A stretch of DNA of 64,000 nucleotides from Parelaphostrongylus tenuis (GCA_019055375.1 JAHQIW010007342.1:310001-374000); one strand, 5' to 3'. Positions 11,901 to 30,500 are shown, numbered from the stretch's first letter. Numbers and translations: made by a program. Notes: generated by a model from the sequence alone, not told the origin.

Positions 11901-14900
11901 AAAATCTGGTTTTAAAGCGATTATCAATCAAGTTAAGATTGATTGGTCGTCGAAGAGTTAATCGAAGGCAAAAGATGTATCGAAGAACAAGTAGAATATT
12001 TCAAAAACCTAAATACAACATTCTCTTGAATGATTAGGCTTGCATGAGGTTGATAAATGAATTTAATTCAGCTAAACTTTCGATATCGTCGTCTTCACAG
12101 CCGACGATTCGAGTAAATTGTCCACAGTCCTTCATTTTCGGTTTGCAGATATTACAATGATCTGTGCAAGCTAGTAATACCGACTACTACAGGATGGACG
12201 ACATCAGGTAAATAAATCTCTATCATCGGTTAATTAGGATAAAATCACGCTGTACACAAGGGCATCGCCAAGGTTCTTCATACGAGCGATCTAATCATCA
12301 GCTTAAAAGAAGACGAAGATGTCGAAACGATATTCGGATAAAATTTATTTATCAATATCGTAAAAGCTCAGTCTTTAAAAAAAAAACTGGTTAGCGGTGG
12401 GAGGTTAAAGGGAAGTCGATTTTTGAATAGAGGATGTACATACTCAAGCATTCCATATAATCTGTGAGAATTTTCGAAGCCTTTTCAAGGTTGGTACGTC
12501 AGAGCCATACATACGTTAGCCATACAGCGAAGTCGCTCGATTCATCAGCGGCTCAAGCTCCACACTGAACCCCACTTCATACCAGGGATGCGGAGACATT
12601 ATTTGTGGTGATAACACTTGATACTGTGTTACCACCATTCTTTTAGTCGATGGATTACGGCTGGTAGTGAATATGTAGAATCCGTCTCTCATCGACTCTT
12701 TTTAAATTCCGCGTTGAACATTCACAAAATTGGTGAAGCGCGTGACGTCGCCAAAGTCACGTATGGCTCTGATATGTCGACCTCGAAAGGCTTTGAACAT
12801 TCTCACAGACGATAGTGGACGTTTGAAGCGATATTTGAAAACAGTCGATGAGGCCGATTTCTACATAAATACACATTAAGCACAGTACCACGGACCTCCC
12901 TCTTTGAGGGATCCCGCCCGGTTAGTCGCGAGGGCACGTGGCGCGTCCCCAGGTGGTGGATAGGGGAATAAAACGCGAACCAAAAGCGACCGTGTGCTTC
13001 CCAGAGACGCAGGTGGATTCAGGGGACGAGCTCCCTGCTTCTGCAGTGCCGACTTGACAAAACTCTATTTTTACGAGTCAAGTCGGCCAAAAGCCTGCAA
13101 TCAAGCGGCTGGGAAGTACATGGGAGGCGGTTAGGAGTCGCCTCCAACAAATAAGCTCCTCCCGCTCCTCCGAGAGAGACTGGCAAGCTACTCGTGAGTA
13201 CCCAGCCCCCACGTTTAGAGCCTGGCAAGCTACACGTTGGGTATCAAAAATGCCAAAAACAGTAACAAATATGGGCCTCATTCCCCTGACCCCGAAAGAG
13301 CCCCTGGTACGGCAGCGCCAGGTAGGACGAGTACGGAGAGGCTGCTAAAATCTCAGGGCCGAACTAAGCTGCCAAGATCGAAACGGACTAAAATGACGAT
13401 CTGTACCTACAATGCAGGAACCCTTGCTCAACAATCCGCTGTAGAAGATCTGTTGATTCAAGCAAGAAGAATAAGGTACGACGTCATTGGCCTGGCTGAG
13501 ACGAGAAGGCGCCATCCTTTTCACGCTGTCTATGACACCGGAGAAGAACTGTTCCTTGGAACATGCGATCGCAGAGGTGTCGGTGGCGTTGGCGTCCTCG
13601 TCAAATCGAATTTGACCGTGAACATTGATTCGTTCGAACAACTAACAACCCGCATCGGACGATTACGGTTGAAACGATGTGGTTCTATGCCGGCTTTGAC
13701 CATCTTCGTTGCTTACGCACCAACATCAAGCTATGACGAAGACGAAGTCGAAGCGTTCTATATGGACCTCGAAAAATTCTTCAGAGAAGATCATACATTC
13801 TTCAAGGTCATTGTCGGAGATTTTAACGCAAAAATTGGACCTAGAAGAACGTCTGAAGAACGTCACATAGGGACCCACGGACTAGAATGGAATGAACAGG
13901 GTGAGAGGCTATCCGAGTTTATCATGACGACCCAAACCATCCATGGTAAGTCGCAATTCCAAAAGCCTCTCTCTCAGCGATGGACGTGGGAGTCTCCCAA
14001 TGGAGAGTACCATAACGAAATAGATCACATCATAGTAAATCGAAGGTTTTGCCTGACCGACGTCGCTGTTGTTCCCAAGTTCTACACGGGATCAGACCAT
14101 CGTCTCCTTCGCGCAACGTTCCGATTTTCGAGGAGAGGAGAGAAAGCCGCTAAATTCAAACAACGAAGTCCCAGAACTACCATAAACTGGGATGTATTCA
14201 AATCATTAGTCGGCTCTTGGGAAGATACCGTTGTCGACAACATCGACGAAGAATACGATCGACTCGTTGAATATCTTCACGTTGGCGCTAAAAAAGCCGA
14301 AAGTCCTAAGGTCACGAAGAGACGCTTGTCTCCGCAGACACTCGAGCTGATACGTCAACGTGGAATCGCACGAGCCGCAGGCAACCGAAACCTTACGTCC
14401 GAACTTGCGAAACGATGCAGAGAAGCGATAAAAGAAGACCTTAAAGAGAGAAGAGCAGCAGTTATGGCAGAAGCTGCAGAAGCTGGGAAGAGCATTCGCA
14501 AAGCCCAGCGAGGCTTCGCCAACTATAAGACCAAGATGATTGCACTCCGATACCCTGACGGGACACTTACAGCTTCCAGAAGGGCTATGGAGAAAATCAT
14601 CCACCAGTACTACTCGGATCTCTTCGCTAGCCATGTTCTCTTACCTTCATATAAATTGAAAGAGGACGAATATGTCGTTCCACCGGTCCTTCCTTCCGAA
14701 ATCCGACATGCTATATCGTCGGTGAAAAACAGAACAACACCCGGTCCAGACAGGATTAGACCAGAACATCTGAAGAATCTGCCGCCAGTTCTCATCAACA
14801 CCCTGGCTCGGCTCTTCACTCGCTACCTGTCAGAATGCAAGGTCCCTATTCAATGGAAAACCAGCAAGACCGTATTGTTGTTCAAAAAGGGACACCTTCA

Positions 14901-17192
14901 CGACATAGGCAATTATCGCCCAATCTGCTTGCTGTCCGTTGTCTATAAACTCTTTACTCGAGTCATCCTGAACAGGATTGACAGAACACTGGACGAAGGA
15001 CAGCCATGCGAACAAGCAGGGTTCAGAAAAGGATTTAGTACCATGGACCACATCCACACGATCACAAGACTCATTGAAGTTTCGCGAGAGTACAAACAAC
15101 CACTCTGTCTCACTTTTATCGATCTGAAAAAAGCCTTTGATTCAGTGGAAACAGAAGCGGTTATAGAGGCTCTGGATAACCAGGGCGTCCCTACTCGGTA
15201 CATAATGATCCTTCGTGAGCTTTATAAAGATTTCACGACCAGAATATCTCCATTTTACAACAATATCACCATTGACGTAAGAAGAGGGGTTCGACAAGGC
15301 GATACAATATCGCCAAAACTATTCACTGCCACCCTACAAAACGTCATGCGAACATTAGAATGGGACGAAATGGGAGTGAAAATTGACGGTCGACAATTAA
15401 ACCATCTTCGCTTTGCTGACGATATCGTTCTCATAACACCAAACATCAGCCAAGCGGAACGAATGTTGACTGATTTCGATAACGCCTGTGGAAAGATCGG
15501 TCTTCAACTGAATCTAACGAAAACAATGTTCATGAGGAACGGATGGGTTTCTAATGCCCCATTCACGCTCAACGGAACGACAATTTCCGAATGCTCCAGT
15601 TACATCTATTTAGGTCGTGAAATCAACATGATGAACGACCTAGCCCCAGAGTTGAGCAGGAGGAAACGAGCGGCTTGGGGAACGTTTAAGAGCATCGAAG
15701 ATGTAGTGAAGAGGACAAAGAACATCCGACTCCGTGCCCACCTTTCCGACTCGACAATTATCCCTGCCCTGACGTATGCAGGAGAAACCTGGTCGCTACG
15801 TAAGCAGGATGAAAGATCACTTGCCGTTATAGAACGCGCAATCGAAAGGTCGATGTTAGGAGTATCCCGCATCTCGCAAATGAGGGAAAGGTTCTCGAAG
15901 TTTCGACCTACGTCAACGATCGAAAATCAGAGACGCCGTTCTACACGCCAGGATATCGAAAATAAGGTGGGCCGGACACGTGATGCGCTTCAACGACAAC
16001 CGATGGACGAGAGCCGTTACCGACTGGATTCCTCGGGACGTCAAGCGCTCTAAAGGAAGACCACTGACCCGTTGGTCCGATTTCTTCACGAAAGCGATGG
16101 AAGAAAGATATGATGCTCAGCGAATTCCTAGAGCAAGGAGGACCCACTGGGCTACTCTTGCACGCGATAGGGAAAAATGGAAGAGTTGCTGGTACCCGCT
16201 CGAGTCACTCGACGATCAACGGGACGACAGGTGATACAGGTGATACACATTAAGCACATATATAAAGGGCCGCATTCGTCTTAAGGAGTAGATTTTAACA
16301 TACGAAATGAGTTCGGTGCACAGCGTTCCTGGGGAAAAGTGCGCGTAGCTGCTATACTACGAGAGAACTTCGCATATGTGTGAAATCATCGCTACATAGG
16401 ATATCAAAATAGCACACCTCAACAGTTGGCCAACATATACTGGGATTGATGCCACTTTTCAAGCCATACGTCCCGAAGCGCTCACGTTGTGCACTTCGCT
16501 CTCGCTCCCAATCGAACTCCAATGGTGGCATTCCTCCAGCAGCAATGACGCGGTGTCGAGGTTTGAGTCTACAATGGAAAAGAGGAATTCCTACGAGATT
16601 GTAAATAACCTATCGAGAAATGCTCAAAAATGAGAGCAAAACGTGAAGAACTTGTGATATTATGTACGATATTGAGTAGGAGTTCGCTCAACAACTCTTT
16701 ACCTTTGGCGTAAACCTGCTGGAATAATTTATCTGTTATGTATTCTCATAGTTAGGAGATGTTGATGAGAGTCACTTTTGTTTCGAGAGACTTTTGTAAT
16801 TAGAAGACAACAATAGTTTCTTCAACAACATTAACCCTCCCGGTACCGTGAAGTCGCGGCTTCCGTATCTCTCCCAACGCTGCACGGTCCGTTGCACCAT
16901 CATTTCGTCTCTAACCCTCAGCGCGTTGCGTCTAACAATGGCCGACTGGAGGTTAGAGATGCTGAGAAGGTGTAACTGACTATCCAGCGTTGCCAATAAT
17001 GACGCAGAGGCCATGGGTCCACGGTTCCTCAAAGGTCAAACTTACTTACCCAGATATATCTACACGAGGCGTACCATCACTTACGACATCGCTGGCTACA
17101 TCCTCAACTGCGTTCTCCAACCGAACCGAAAACTTCCGAAAGCGACTGACAACGGATGAGCACGAAGGAAGCAACTGGAACCGCCCGGCCAT
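8921..17192 (-). CDS. GADD45GIP1: Mitochondrial ribosomal protein mL64 (CRIF1/GADD45GIP1 family)
   Basis: Five exons: 17192-17050, 16568-16418, 10609-10383, 9191-9101, 8980-8921, with GT-AG borders and consistent phase; 223 aa against 222 in human. The first 22 residues are rich in Arg/Ser and hydrophobic residues and lack acidic ones ([18 protein letters not shown]), as expected of a mitochondrial targeting peptide. Exon 2 carries the family signature [13 protein letters not shown] followed by WPT. Exon 3 is a long charged coiled coil ([18 protein letters not shown]), and exon 4 has [15 protein letters not shown], matching the family's GYxxDPRxxRF block. The protein is a component of the large mitoribosomal subunit near the exit tunnel. 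Intron 2 is 5.8 kb and contains a complete antisense RTE element. The ATG lies directly behind a splice acceptor. Confidence 0.9.
9850..10015 (-). repeat. tRNA-headed SINE, family C
   Basis: Minus-strand reading gives GTGACCGAGTAGTTGTGATACTCG (tRNA Leu/Ser-like head), a GC-rich middle and a body with GAACGCCCTATGGAGCGCCAC, ending in CTCTACGACGTTC. It closely resembles the plus-strand copy at 32275-32445. It lies in mL64 intron 3. Confidence 0.6.
10840..11070. repeat. Dispersed repeat, family D
   Basis: Blocks such as CTCTCACTCATTCTCCAGGAAG, ATCTTCGAAAACTTCATG and GCTGCTTGAGGATTTCAT recur in diverged form at about 18525-18610 and 22480-22600. There is no coding potential and the termini are undefined. 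It is intronic in the mL64 gene. Confidence 0.4.
11080..12868. other. AT-rich intronic DNA of the mL64 gene
   Basis: This lies between the dispersed repeat and the RTE insertion. Short homopolymers and small overlapping ORFs only. A partial foldback-family arm may lie near 11210-11340. No exon fitting mL64 or any other gene was found. Confidence 0.4.
12869..12884 (+). repeat. Target-site duplication, left copy
   Basis: ATACACATTAAGCACA immediately precedes the RTE 5' end and is repeated perfectly at 16243-16258 immediately after its 3' tail. The 16-bp length is typical of non-LTR retrotransposon insertion. A few of these bases could equally be counted as part of the GATAC tail. Confidence 0.9.
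12885..16242 (+). mobile_element. Full-length RTE-type non-LTR retrotransposon
   Basis: A 3.36-kb element bounded by a perfect 16-bp duplication. It has a GC-richer 5' leader of about 350 bp, one long ORF and a 3' end in short GGTGATACAGGTGATAC repeats rather than poly(A), a hallmark of the RTE clade. It sits in intron 2 of the mL64 gene in the opposite orientation. It is the longest and least damaged of at least six RTE-related segments in the window. The intact duplication and nearly intact ORF indicate recent insertion. Confidence 0.92.
13237..16234 (+). pseudogene. RTE endonuclease-reverse transcriptase ORF, frameshifted near its end
   Basis: The ORF is open for 938 codons from 13237. 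An APE-type endonuclease starts near residue 53 ([10 protein letters not shown]) and includes [16 protein letters not shown] and the catalytic SDHR near residue 289. The reverse transcriptase contains [18 protein letters not shown], the [11 protein letters not shown] block and the catalytic FADD at residues 726-729. Around 15893-15900 there is one extra base compared with the truncated copies at 1.7 and 36.4 kb. The C-terminal region ([18 protein letters not shown]) continues in another frame from about 15900 and stops at 16234. The ATG at 13390 (before TICTYNAG) is an equally possible start. The encoded enzyme would nick target DNA and copy the element RNA in place. It may be inactive because of the frameshift, although both catalytic domains are intact. 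Confidence 0.9.
16243..16258 (+). repeat. Target-site duplication, right copy
   Basis: Perfect repeat of the 16 bases at 12869-12884, directly after the GATAC-type tail of the RTE element. Confidence 0.9.
16835..17037. repeat. TTAA-flanked MITE, diverged copy
   Basis: Begins at TTAACCC and contains CGTCTCTAAC, GCGTCTAACAATGGC and the end block GAGGCCATGGGTCCACGGT shared with copies at 25161-25344 and 27725-27973. The right end is decayed. It occupies the first intron of the mL64 gene, ending 13 bp from the exon 1 donor. Confidence 0.65.
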
Positions 17193-17212
17193 CTGATAGT
17201 GAATTTCAATTT
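17193..17212 (-). promoter_or_regulatory. Predicted trans-splice acceptor of the mL64 gene
   Basis: The minus strand reads TTCACTATCAG immediately followed by the ATG, leaving no 5' UTR of its own. This is typical of spliced-leader addition. The upstream neighbour on the same strand (lin-53) ends 835 bp away. Confidence 0.6.
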
Positions 17213-18027
17213 GGCATTGATAACCTCATCTATGCATTACAGCTATACCAGCCCAAAGCTATGTGAAAATCCTTCTAATTTGCCCGTAAATTCAATTTAT
17301 GTTCAAAAACCTTCGAGACGTTCGCAATTTAATTTTTCAGGGCTCCACAAATTAGTCACAAAGTAGCACTCGAACTTTGGCACAAAATTCTTCCAAAAAC
17401 AACACAAATCATTCTATTTGGATTTTTTTCACTTGGATATAACGTGATTATTCTTCCCCACATAATCACTACTTGAGAAAGTGGTGCTATCAAATGCTTT
17501 TCTATGTCTTTCTACTTTCCACTTCCACGGATTTTGATCTCACCAGCTTTCCAGCTAATAAATTTACGCTTTCAAAACTGTGGCTAACAGAAGACAGATG
17601 CGTAGAAAAATGTTGGATTATTTCTTCGGCTAACCATAATCAACTATAATCGTTGAAGAGAAAGCGGTAGAGCGGTAGCACCCTTCCTACCGGTAAACCA
17701 CGGGTTCAATTCTCGCCTAAGGTTGAATTTTTTGCATACTAATCAGCATGCTTAGGTAATATAAATAGTTGTGATAAATACATATAAGGACTGTCATGAC
17801 CAATAAGTACTGTAAGAATAAAACACGTAAATATCGGAAAACTTCATAACATTGAAACAGAGTAGAAAATGGAATGCAAAACCCTAATCCAATACAAAAC
17901 GATTCGGATGATTTGAAATTTCGTCAAGTGTTCTTATACAATCAATAACGAGTAAGGTAACAAACAAAATGGAATACCAAAAGTACAAAAACATAAATAA
18001 AATCGTTAGATCAAAGAAAGAAAGATC
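17213..18027. other. Intergenic spacer between lin-53 and the mL64 gene
   Basis: Contains the lin-53 3' flank and a tRNA-headed family B SINE on the plus strand at about 17655-17780 (head with GGTAGAGCGGTAGCACCC and GGGTTCAATTCTCGCC, tail with GCATACTAATCAGCATGC). No canonical AATAAA was found just downstream of lin-53. No further gene is visible. Confidence 0.5.
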
Positions 18028-24951
<6,924 letters not shown>

Positions 24952-25160
24952 CTAAAGGTATTGATGGAGTTAATGAACATCTTGATAACGTAAAAGTCGA
25001 TCGAGGATCACGAAAAAGTGTTCCAATTGCACACCCAGGGATTGTGAGTAATCTACAGAAGTTCCGACCAAAGGCGGGAGTTGAACCCGCGTCATTCATA
25101 CCGTGGGCGCGTGCCACAAACTATACGACCAAGGCCAGCGCTCTCTGAAAATCCTCTTAA

Positions 25161-25344
25161 CCCTTACGGGATCGTGGACCCACGGCCCCTGCGTCTCTAA
25201 CATCCAGCGTGCTGCGTCTAACAATGGCGTTTAACGGCGTCTGCCATTGTTATAAGCAGCACCCTGGAGGTTAGACGCCACTACTAGACGCGAAACGTTG
25301 AATACTAGAGACGCAGAGACCGCGAGTCCACGGTCCCGTAGGGG
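25161..25344. repeat. TTAA-flanked MITE (piggyBac-like ends)
   Basis: A 184-bp element starting CCCTTACGGGATCGTGGACC and ending in the inverse GGTCCCGTAGGGG, flanked on both sides by TTAA. Terminal CCC/GGG with TTAA duplication is the signature of piggyBac transposition. No transposase is encoded. Diverged copies lie at 16835-17037 and 27725-27973. Confidence 0.8.
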
Positions 25345-26979
25345 TTAATATCGTGTGACAGCGATCAAGGAAGAACGATAAGGAGCGCTCTTCTGATAAC
25401 TAATAAATTACTCGAAAGTACTCACGCAGGTGTTAAACATTACTTTATGATTAATATGATCTACAAGAAGTGACACTAGAGCGTCGGTCTCGGTGGAGTA
25501 GTGGTAGCGCGCGTTTCTCGTATGAGTGAAACGCAAGTTCAATTCTCATCTGGGGTCCACAGTTTTGCAAATCACTATGTATCCTTGGACAGTTTACAAT
25601 TAACCTTTCTGGCTACAGAATATATGAAGCACAGGGAAAAAGACAGAGATCACGCTTGCTTCGAGAAATTGGGCGACAACTACACACTGCATACGACCGT
25701 TTGTACCGAATTATCGATCGGTAGATCAAACGGATTGCAAAAACTAAACGAGACAACAGAGAAAGACAAACAAAAACATGGCGCGAACGAAAGCCCGTGA
25801 AGAATCCACTCGAATGATAGTGGCTGTTAAGAATACGAAGGCGTCGAAACGCGTGAGTTCAACGACAACCGCACGAATATGAAAGGCAGGAGAAAACTTT
25901 ATCAATTTATCGATCACTATCGATTGGTCGTTTGAACCTGAGCTCGAACGAAGATCGATATCCATTGTAACAACAACCAGAGAACAAACAAAGCAGCCAT
26001 TTGAACGGGTGACGGAGCAGTGTTGTGGCGCCAGTAAAGACGCGCATTTGCGTTGGTCCACGGGTTGGCGGCGGCGCTCTCTTTCGCATTGGCCCCCGCA
26101 ACGGCAGTGCTGACCCCCGGGGGGGGGGGGGAGGCGTAGATCACGTCGAGTCGAGGGTATTGGTTCCGGCAGTGTCGTATATCTATGTATGATCCTCTTG
26201 GAATCCTATCGATAAGAGCGGTCTTTGTTTGAAAGTACTACTTATAAATAACTTCAGTGATTTTTTTGGTAGTCTTATTAATTTTTTTACTTTAATTTTC
26301 CTTTAATTTTTAAATTTTTTAGTTAATTTCTCCAATTCTTCGTTATTTTTCGCTAGTTTATCAACTTGCTGTTTTTCATTTATCCGTATTCTTGGGGAAA
26401 TATCGCTGGAAAGTGAGTTTGTGCGTCCTTTTTTGCAAAAATTAAACCGCTTTGATCTACGGAGTTTCCAGGGTTTCGTAGAAAGTAAGGTTTTCTCGAT
26501 CTCATTCTGTTGATTGTTCGCTTTTGAGGCTACTCGAGGGTCACTGTTGATCTCAACCTTTCCAATTCTGCCTATGTTTGACCTACTCGTTTCAACTCAG
26601 CTCCCGCCAATGTCGCTCTTTTGTGTATTCCAGTGTTTTATTTGTTTTTAAAGGCATCGTCTATAATTTTTTCTACTTTGTAATGTCCATTTACATCCGC
26701 ATTTACATTTACATTCACGATGCCTTTATTTTCCATCATTTTTCGGATTTTCAAAACGTGAGAAGCCTCTGTTTACGACAAGACTCTTAAGGCTTCGATC
26801 GACCTTTTTACATCATCCTCCCCGACTTGAAATCCGGCCGGCAGAATTTTCCGGCTCTTTATCTTTGCCTTTTTTCACCACTCAAATTACGAAAGTCCAG
26901 TCAAAATAAGCGGAGAAGTCGGGAGAGCATAGATTTTTTCCTAATTTTCGGCTAAAATCTGTCAATTCAAGCGTTTGTG

Positions 26980-27280
26980 GAGCGCATGTGACGCAGTGGT
27001 TAGTGGTGCTCTGGCGTCGCACACGAGGTCAATGGTTCGATCTCGCGCTCGTGGCTCAGCAAGCCATTCATCCCTCCGGGTTCGGTAAATTGCTACCAGA
27101 TTGATCTCAGACTTGTCTGGGAGGATAAGCACCGCGGACTCGAGTTCAGCAGGAGACCACCTCGAGTCATTGTAAACGGCCAGATATGCATTCAGTCACC
27201 TCAAACGAAACTAGAAATTGGAGACGAATGCATGGCCCATCCCTCAGGGGAATGATCGACGCCGCGAGCTTTATCCTTTT
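26980..27280 (+). repeat. tRNA-derived SINE, family A, well-preserved copy
   Basis: GAGCGCATGTGACGCAGTGG (A-box region) and GGTTCGATCTCGCGCTC (B box) bracket a tRNA-length head in which GAGCGC and GCGCTC can pair as an acceptor stem. The body has CCCTCCGGGTTCGGTAAATT, CAGACTTGTCTGGGAGGATA and CCAGATATGCATTCA, ending in CTTTATCC plus a T-run. It lies about 250 bp upstream of the nicalin acceptor. Confidence 0.8.
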
Positions 27281-27519
27281 TTTTAAACGTTTGTTTTGCT
27301 CAAAACGGGGGTCTCAAGGGACCACTGCATGGCCAGAGATGGAACTTCTGTGTGCTGACAGTTTCCGCTCTAATCAGCAAAAATGATGATGACGCAGTTG
27401 GTTTTGGTGCTTAGTGTGCTTTTTGGTGATATACTATGATAGTTTAATCAATGTTGTCTCTTCATTTGTGTTGTATTTTTGTAAAGTCGGGATTAAAAGT
27501 AGGCGCAGGTTGGTGTAAT

Positions 27520-27539
27520 CTCTTTGTTTTTACCTTCAG
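27520..27539 (+). promoter_or_regulatory. Predicted trans-splice acceptor of nicalin
   Basis: TTTGTTTTTACCTTCAG lies 12 bases before the first of two tandem ATG codons, with no upstream coding exon visible. It is likely a spliced-leader site. Confidence 0.6.
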
Positions 27540-27551
27540 AAGAGCGCTGAA

Positions 27552-30500
27552 ATGATGGAGGAGCTGTTGGAAGCGATTCGGAATCCCTTTCTCATTGTCT
27601 ACGCCACCATTTTGCTCTCGTTTTGCGTGGTAGGTCGTGTTTCAGCGCAAGAATTCTTTTTTCTAGATTTTTTTTTTTCAGGAGCGTTATCGTGATGTTC
27701 TAACAATACATTCGCGAACGTTCTCCCTTTTCGGGACCGTTGGCATAGGGCCTCTGCATCTTTAGCCGGCAAGTCTAAGCTATCTGCTCCACGTCCCCCT
27801 CATCTCTAACTTCCAGCGTGCCATTGTTGGACGCAGCAGCGTACCATAGTCGCGACAGCCTACCATTGTTAGACGCAGAACGCTAGGAGTCAGAGATGTA
27901 GAGAAGGTGGAGCGAATCTCTCTGAGTTGCTGGTTAGAGACGCAGAGGCCATGGGTCCACGGTCCCGAAAGAGTTAACTGATATGCAAAACTTTGAAATT
28001 CGGGCGACAGTTGAGCTCACGTCTCACTGTTTCCCAAGGCATGTGCTAATCACTGCATTGGTTTTTCTAGATTGCTAGAACTTTTTATTTCCTTTTTTTT
28101 CGAATGAGTAGTTGTTAAACAACTGCCGTATCAAATCTCATATCTTATTCTTATATATTTGCTGGTACTTTTCAGTTATCGGTAATCTTTTTCAACCCTT
28201 TATGAGTAGTGCGTTTTCTGCTCTTTTCGAAAACTTTCGGTAGTTATTCAATAGCTGAGATCTCTAAAATTTCAATTTTATACTCCATTTCTGAAAAAAA
28301 GCTTTTTCTTTTTGAGAAAAAGAGCTTTTCTTTTTTCTTTTTTTTTTGAGAAAAAAAGAGAAAGAGCGGCGGTATAGCAGCCGAAAGAAGGTGGATTTCG
28401 CACTCGGCGCGCATTTCATGTCGGCCAGGGTCTGTAAGTGGTTGTGTATCGATCGCATGGTTGATCTATCGTGCAGCGAGATTCGCAAGTGACATGCGAT
28501 TTTTGTTGTCAAATTCAAGATTATTTCTCCTTCTTGAAAAAACTTCGGATAAAACATGTGGCTCTGAAAACTCAAGATCTCTTCATATTTATATACTTTT
28601 CGTATATAAGTTGAGCGAAAGATGCACTAGTTTTGTGTGGAGATCACAACGTTATGACAAGGTGTTTTGAAAAACCGCCGACGTGAGGCTGTAGCCAGAA
28701 ATCCCAGCTTCCGATTGGTTGCCAACATTCATACGAAAAGTTTTTCTGCAGCTAATAAAGTCGATTTTTCATCTGTTCCCTCCTAATCAGGAAGAACCCT
28801 GTATCTAATGTTGCGGCGACAAGTTATCTAAGAAAATATAGGCTCTCAATCAAGAAGGAGAAGGACGGAAAGAGTGGTAGGAGAACGATGGCCTCGGTAT
28901 TGTCGTGGTAGCATGCACTCGTAGAAGGAGTGAAACGGGGGTTCAACTTCCAGCTGAGGTGGAATGTTCTGCATATCACTCAGCATCCTTCGGTATACAG
29001 TTATAACATCATAGCACTCCTATGAGACCGGTAAAAGACTGAATTCTATTAGATTAAGAAAAATATTAGGGTCCTTTTTTCCGTTGTGTTGTGCTCTGCT
29101 GTTCCACAACGCGTGTAGTAGTGCAGAGTTCACTTATAGTATTTGGTCAACAAATAACTTTCTCACTAGAGGAATAAACACCAAGAATATTAACCAGAAT
29201 TAACTAATTTTGTATGGTTTTAGTAAGGTTCAATTGCGCATTTTCTTCCGAACATTTTGGTATACAACTTGCCCATACTTGCTTCAGAATGGAGGTGTCG
29301 TGGTAACAAATTCGCGTGTAACTCGTGCACGAATGGCGCGTCAGGGAAAATGCTAGTGAAACGGTGCACAAGATTAATGGAGGTTGCTGTGGATCTGTAT
29401 ATATGATTCATACAACTTGCTTAGACTTGGCTTAAGATAGAGCAGCAGTGGGAACAAATTCGCTTGTTAAGCATGCACGAATGTCGCTCAGGGGAAGATG
29501 GTAGTGAAACGATTGCAAAAAGGACGGCTAAGAAGTGATTCGCGAAGTTCAAAGCCGGAGAGAACAATCTGGAGGATTAGTCCTACTTGGCCGTGCAGAA
29601 GAAGCTCCATTAATCTTGCGCGTCTCTTCACTACCATTTGACCCTAAGCGCCATTCGTACATGAGTAGCAAGCGAATTTGTTCCCACGACTGCTCCATCT
29701 TGAGGCTTGTCTAGACAAGTTGTTTATCAGTTTGTTAGCAAGAGAATGCTCAATTGAAAGATACCAAAAAATGATGCAGCTTCGGCTACTTCTGTTCAAT
29801 AATTTTGGTGTTTATTTCTCTGGTGCCAAATTTATGGATTGACCTAATATTTTGTTTAAAACAATTTTAGCGAGCAATTAGATTAGGTTTCTTCAATTAA
29901 AGTTCAAATTGATATGAACGACTTCGTTTCCCAACATTTTATCATCGTTTTTTTATTCTCATGTTCTATTTTTTTTACAGCTTCTGTTTACAGTTTCTTT
30001 GTACAGATTGCAATATTTCATCAATATTAGGTGCATGGATGTCAACAACTTGGAGATAAGGTCGAACTCGAGTTCCAAGCGTATCGACTGCAGCAATATG
30101 AACTCAGCGGCAACGTCGTAGGAAGTAAAAATTTCCGATTTCAGTATGAAGCTGTCTCTCTGAATTCAAGTGCGCTACGGAGGTAATCTGACGTTTCCAA
30201 ATCGACTTTCTTCTGTTAGTCTCGATGAGAGTTGACATATGTAACTCTTGAAGGCTTATCTTACTCAACCGATGCGAGATTGGTAGTAGTAGTACTGATT
30301 GTAATGGTAGTAGTAGTAGTAGTAGTTGGATGGCTGACGTTTCGGCGGCTTCTGCTTCTCCGGAGCCTGAACCTACGTTGTATTAGACTATTCGAATGAG
30401 TTGGTGATTAGCGATACCTTTTTCTAACGACCAAAAGGTCATTGACCTCAATTAGGCGGTGGAAAATAGCATCGATAATCCACCGAATCGTTCGAATAGT

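Noticed and set aside
14206..15872. Minus-strand ORFs of 60-140 codons under the RTE ORF
   Set aside because: Shadows of the long plus-strand reverse transcriptase ORF.
27681..27772. Possible nicalin exon after TTTTTTTTTTTCAG
   Set aside because: It runs into the TTAA-type MITE and a stop, has no nicalin similarity, and exon 1 joins in phase to the exon at 30031 without it.
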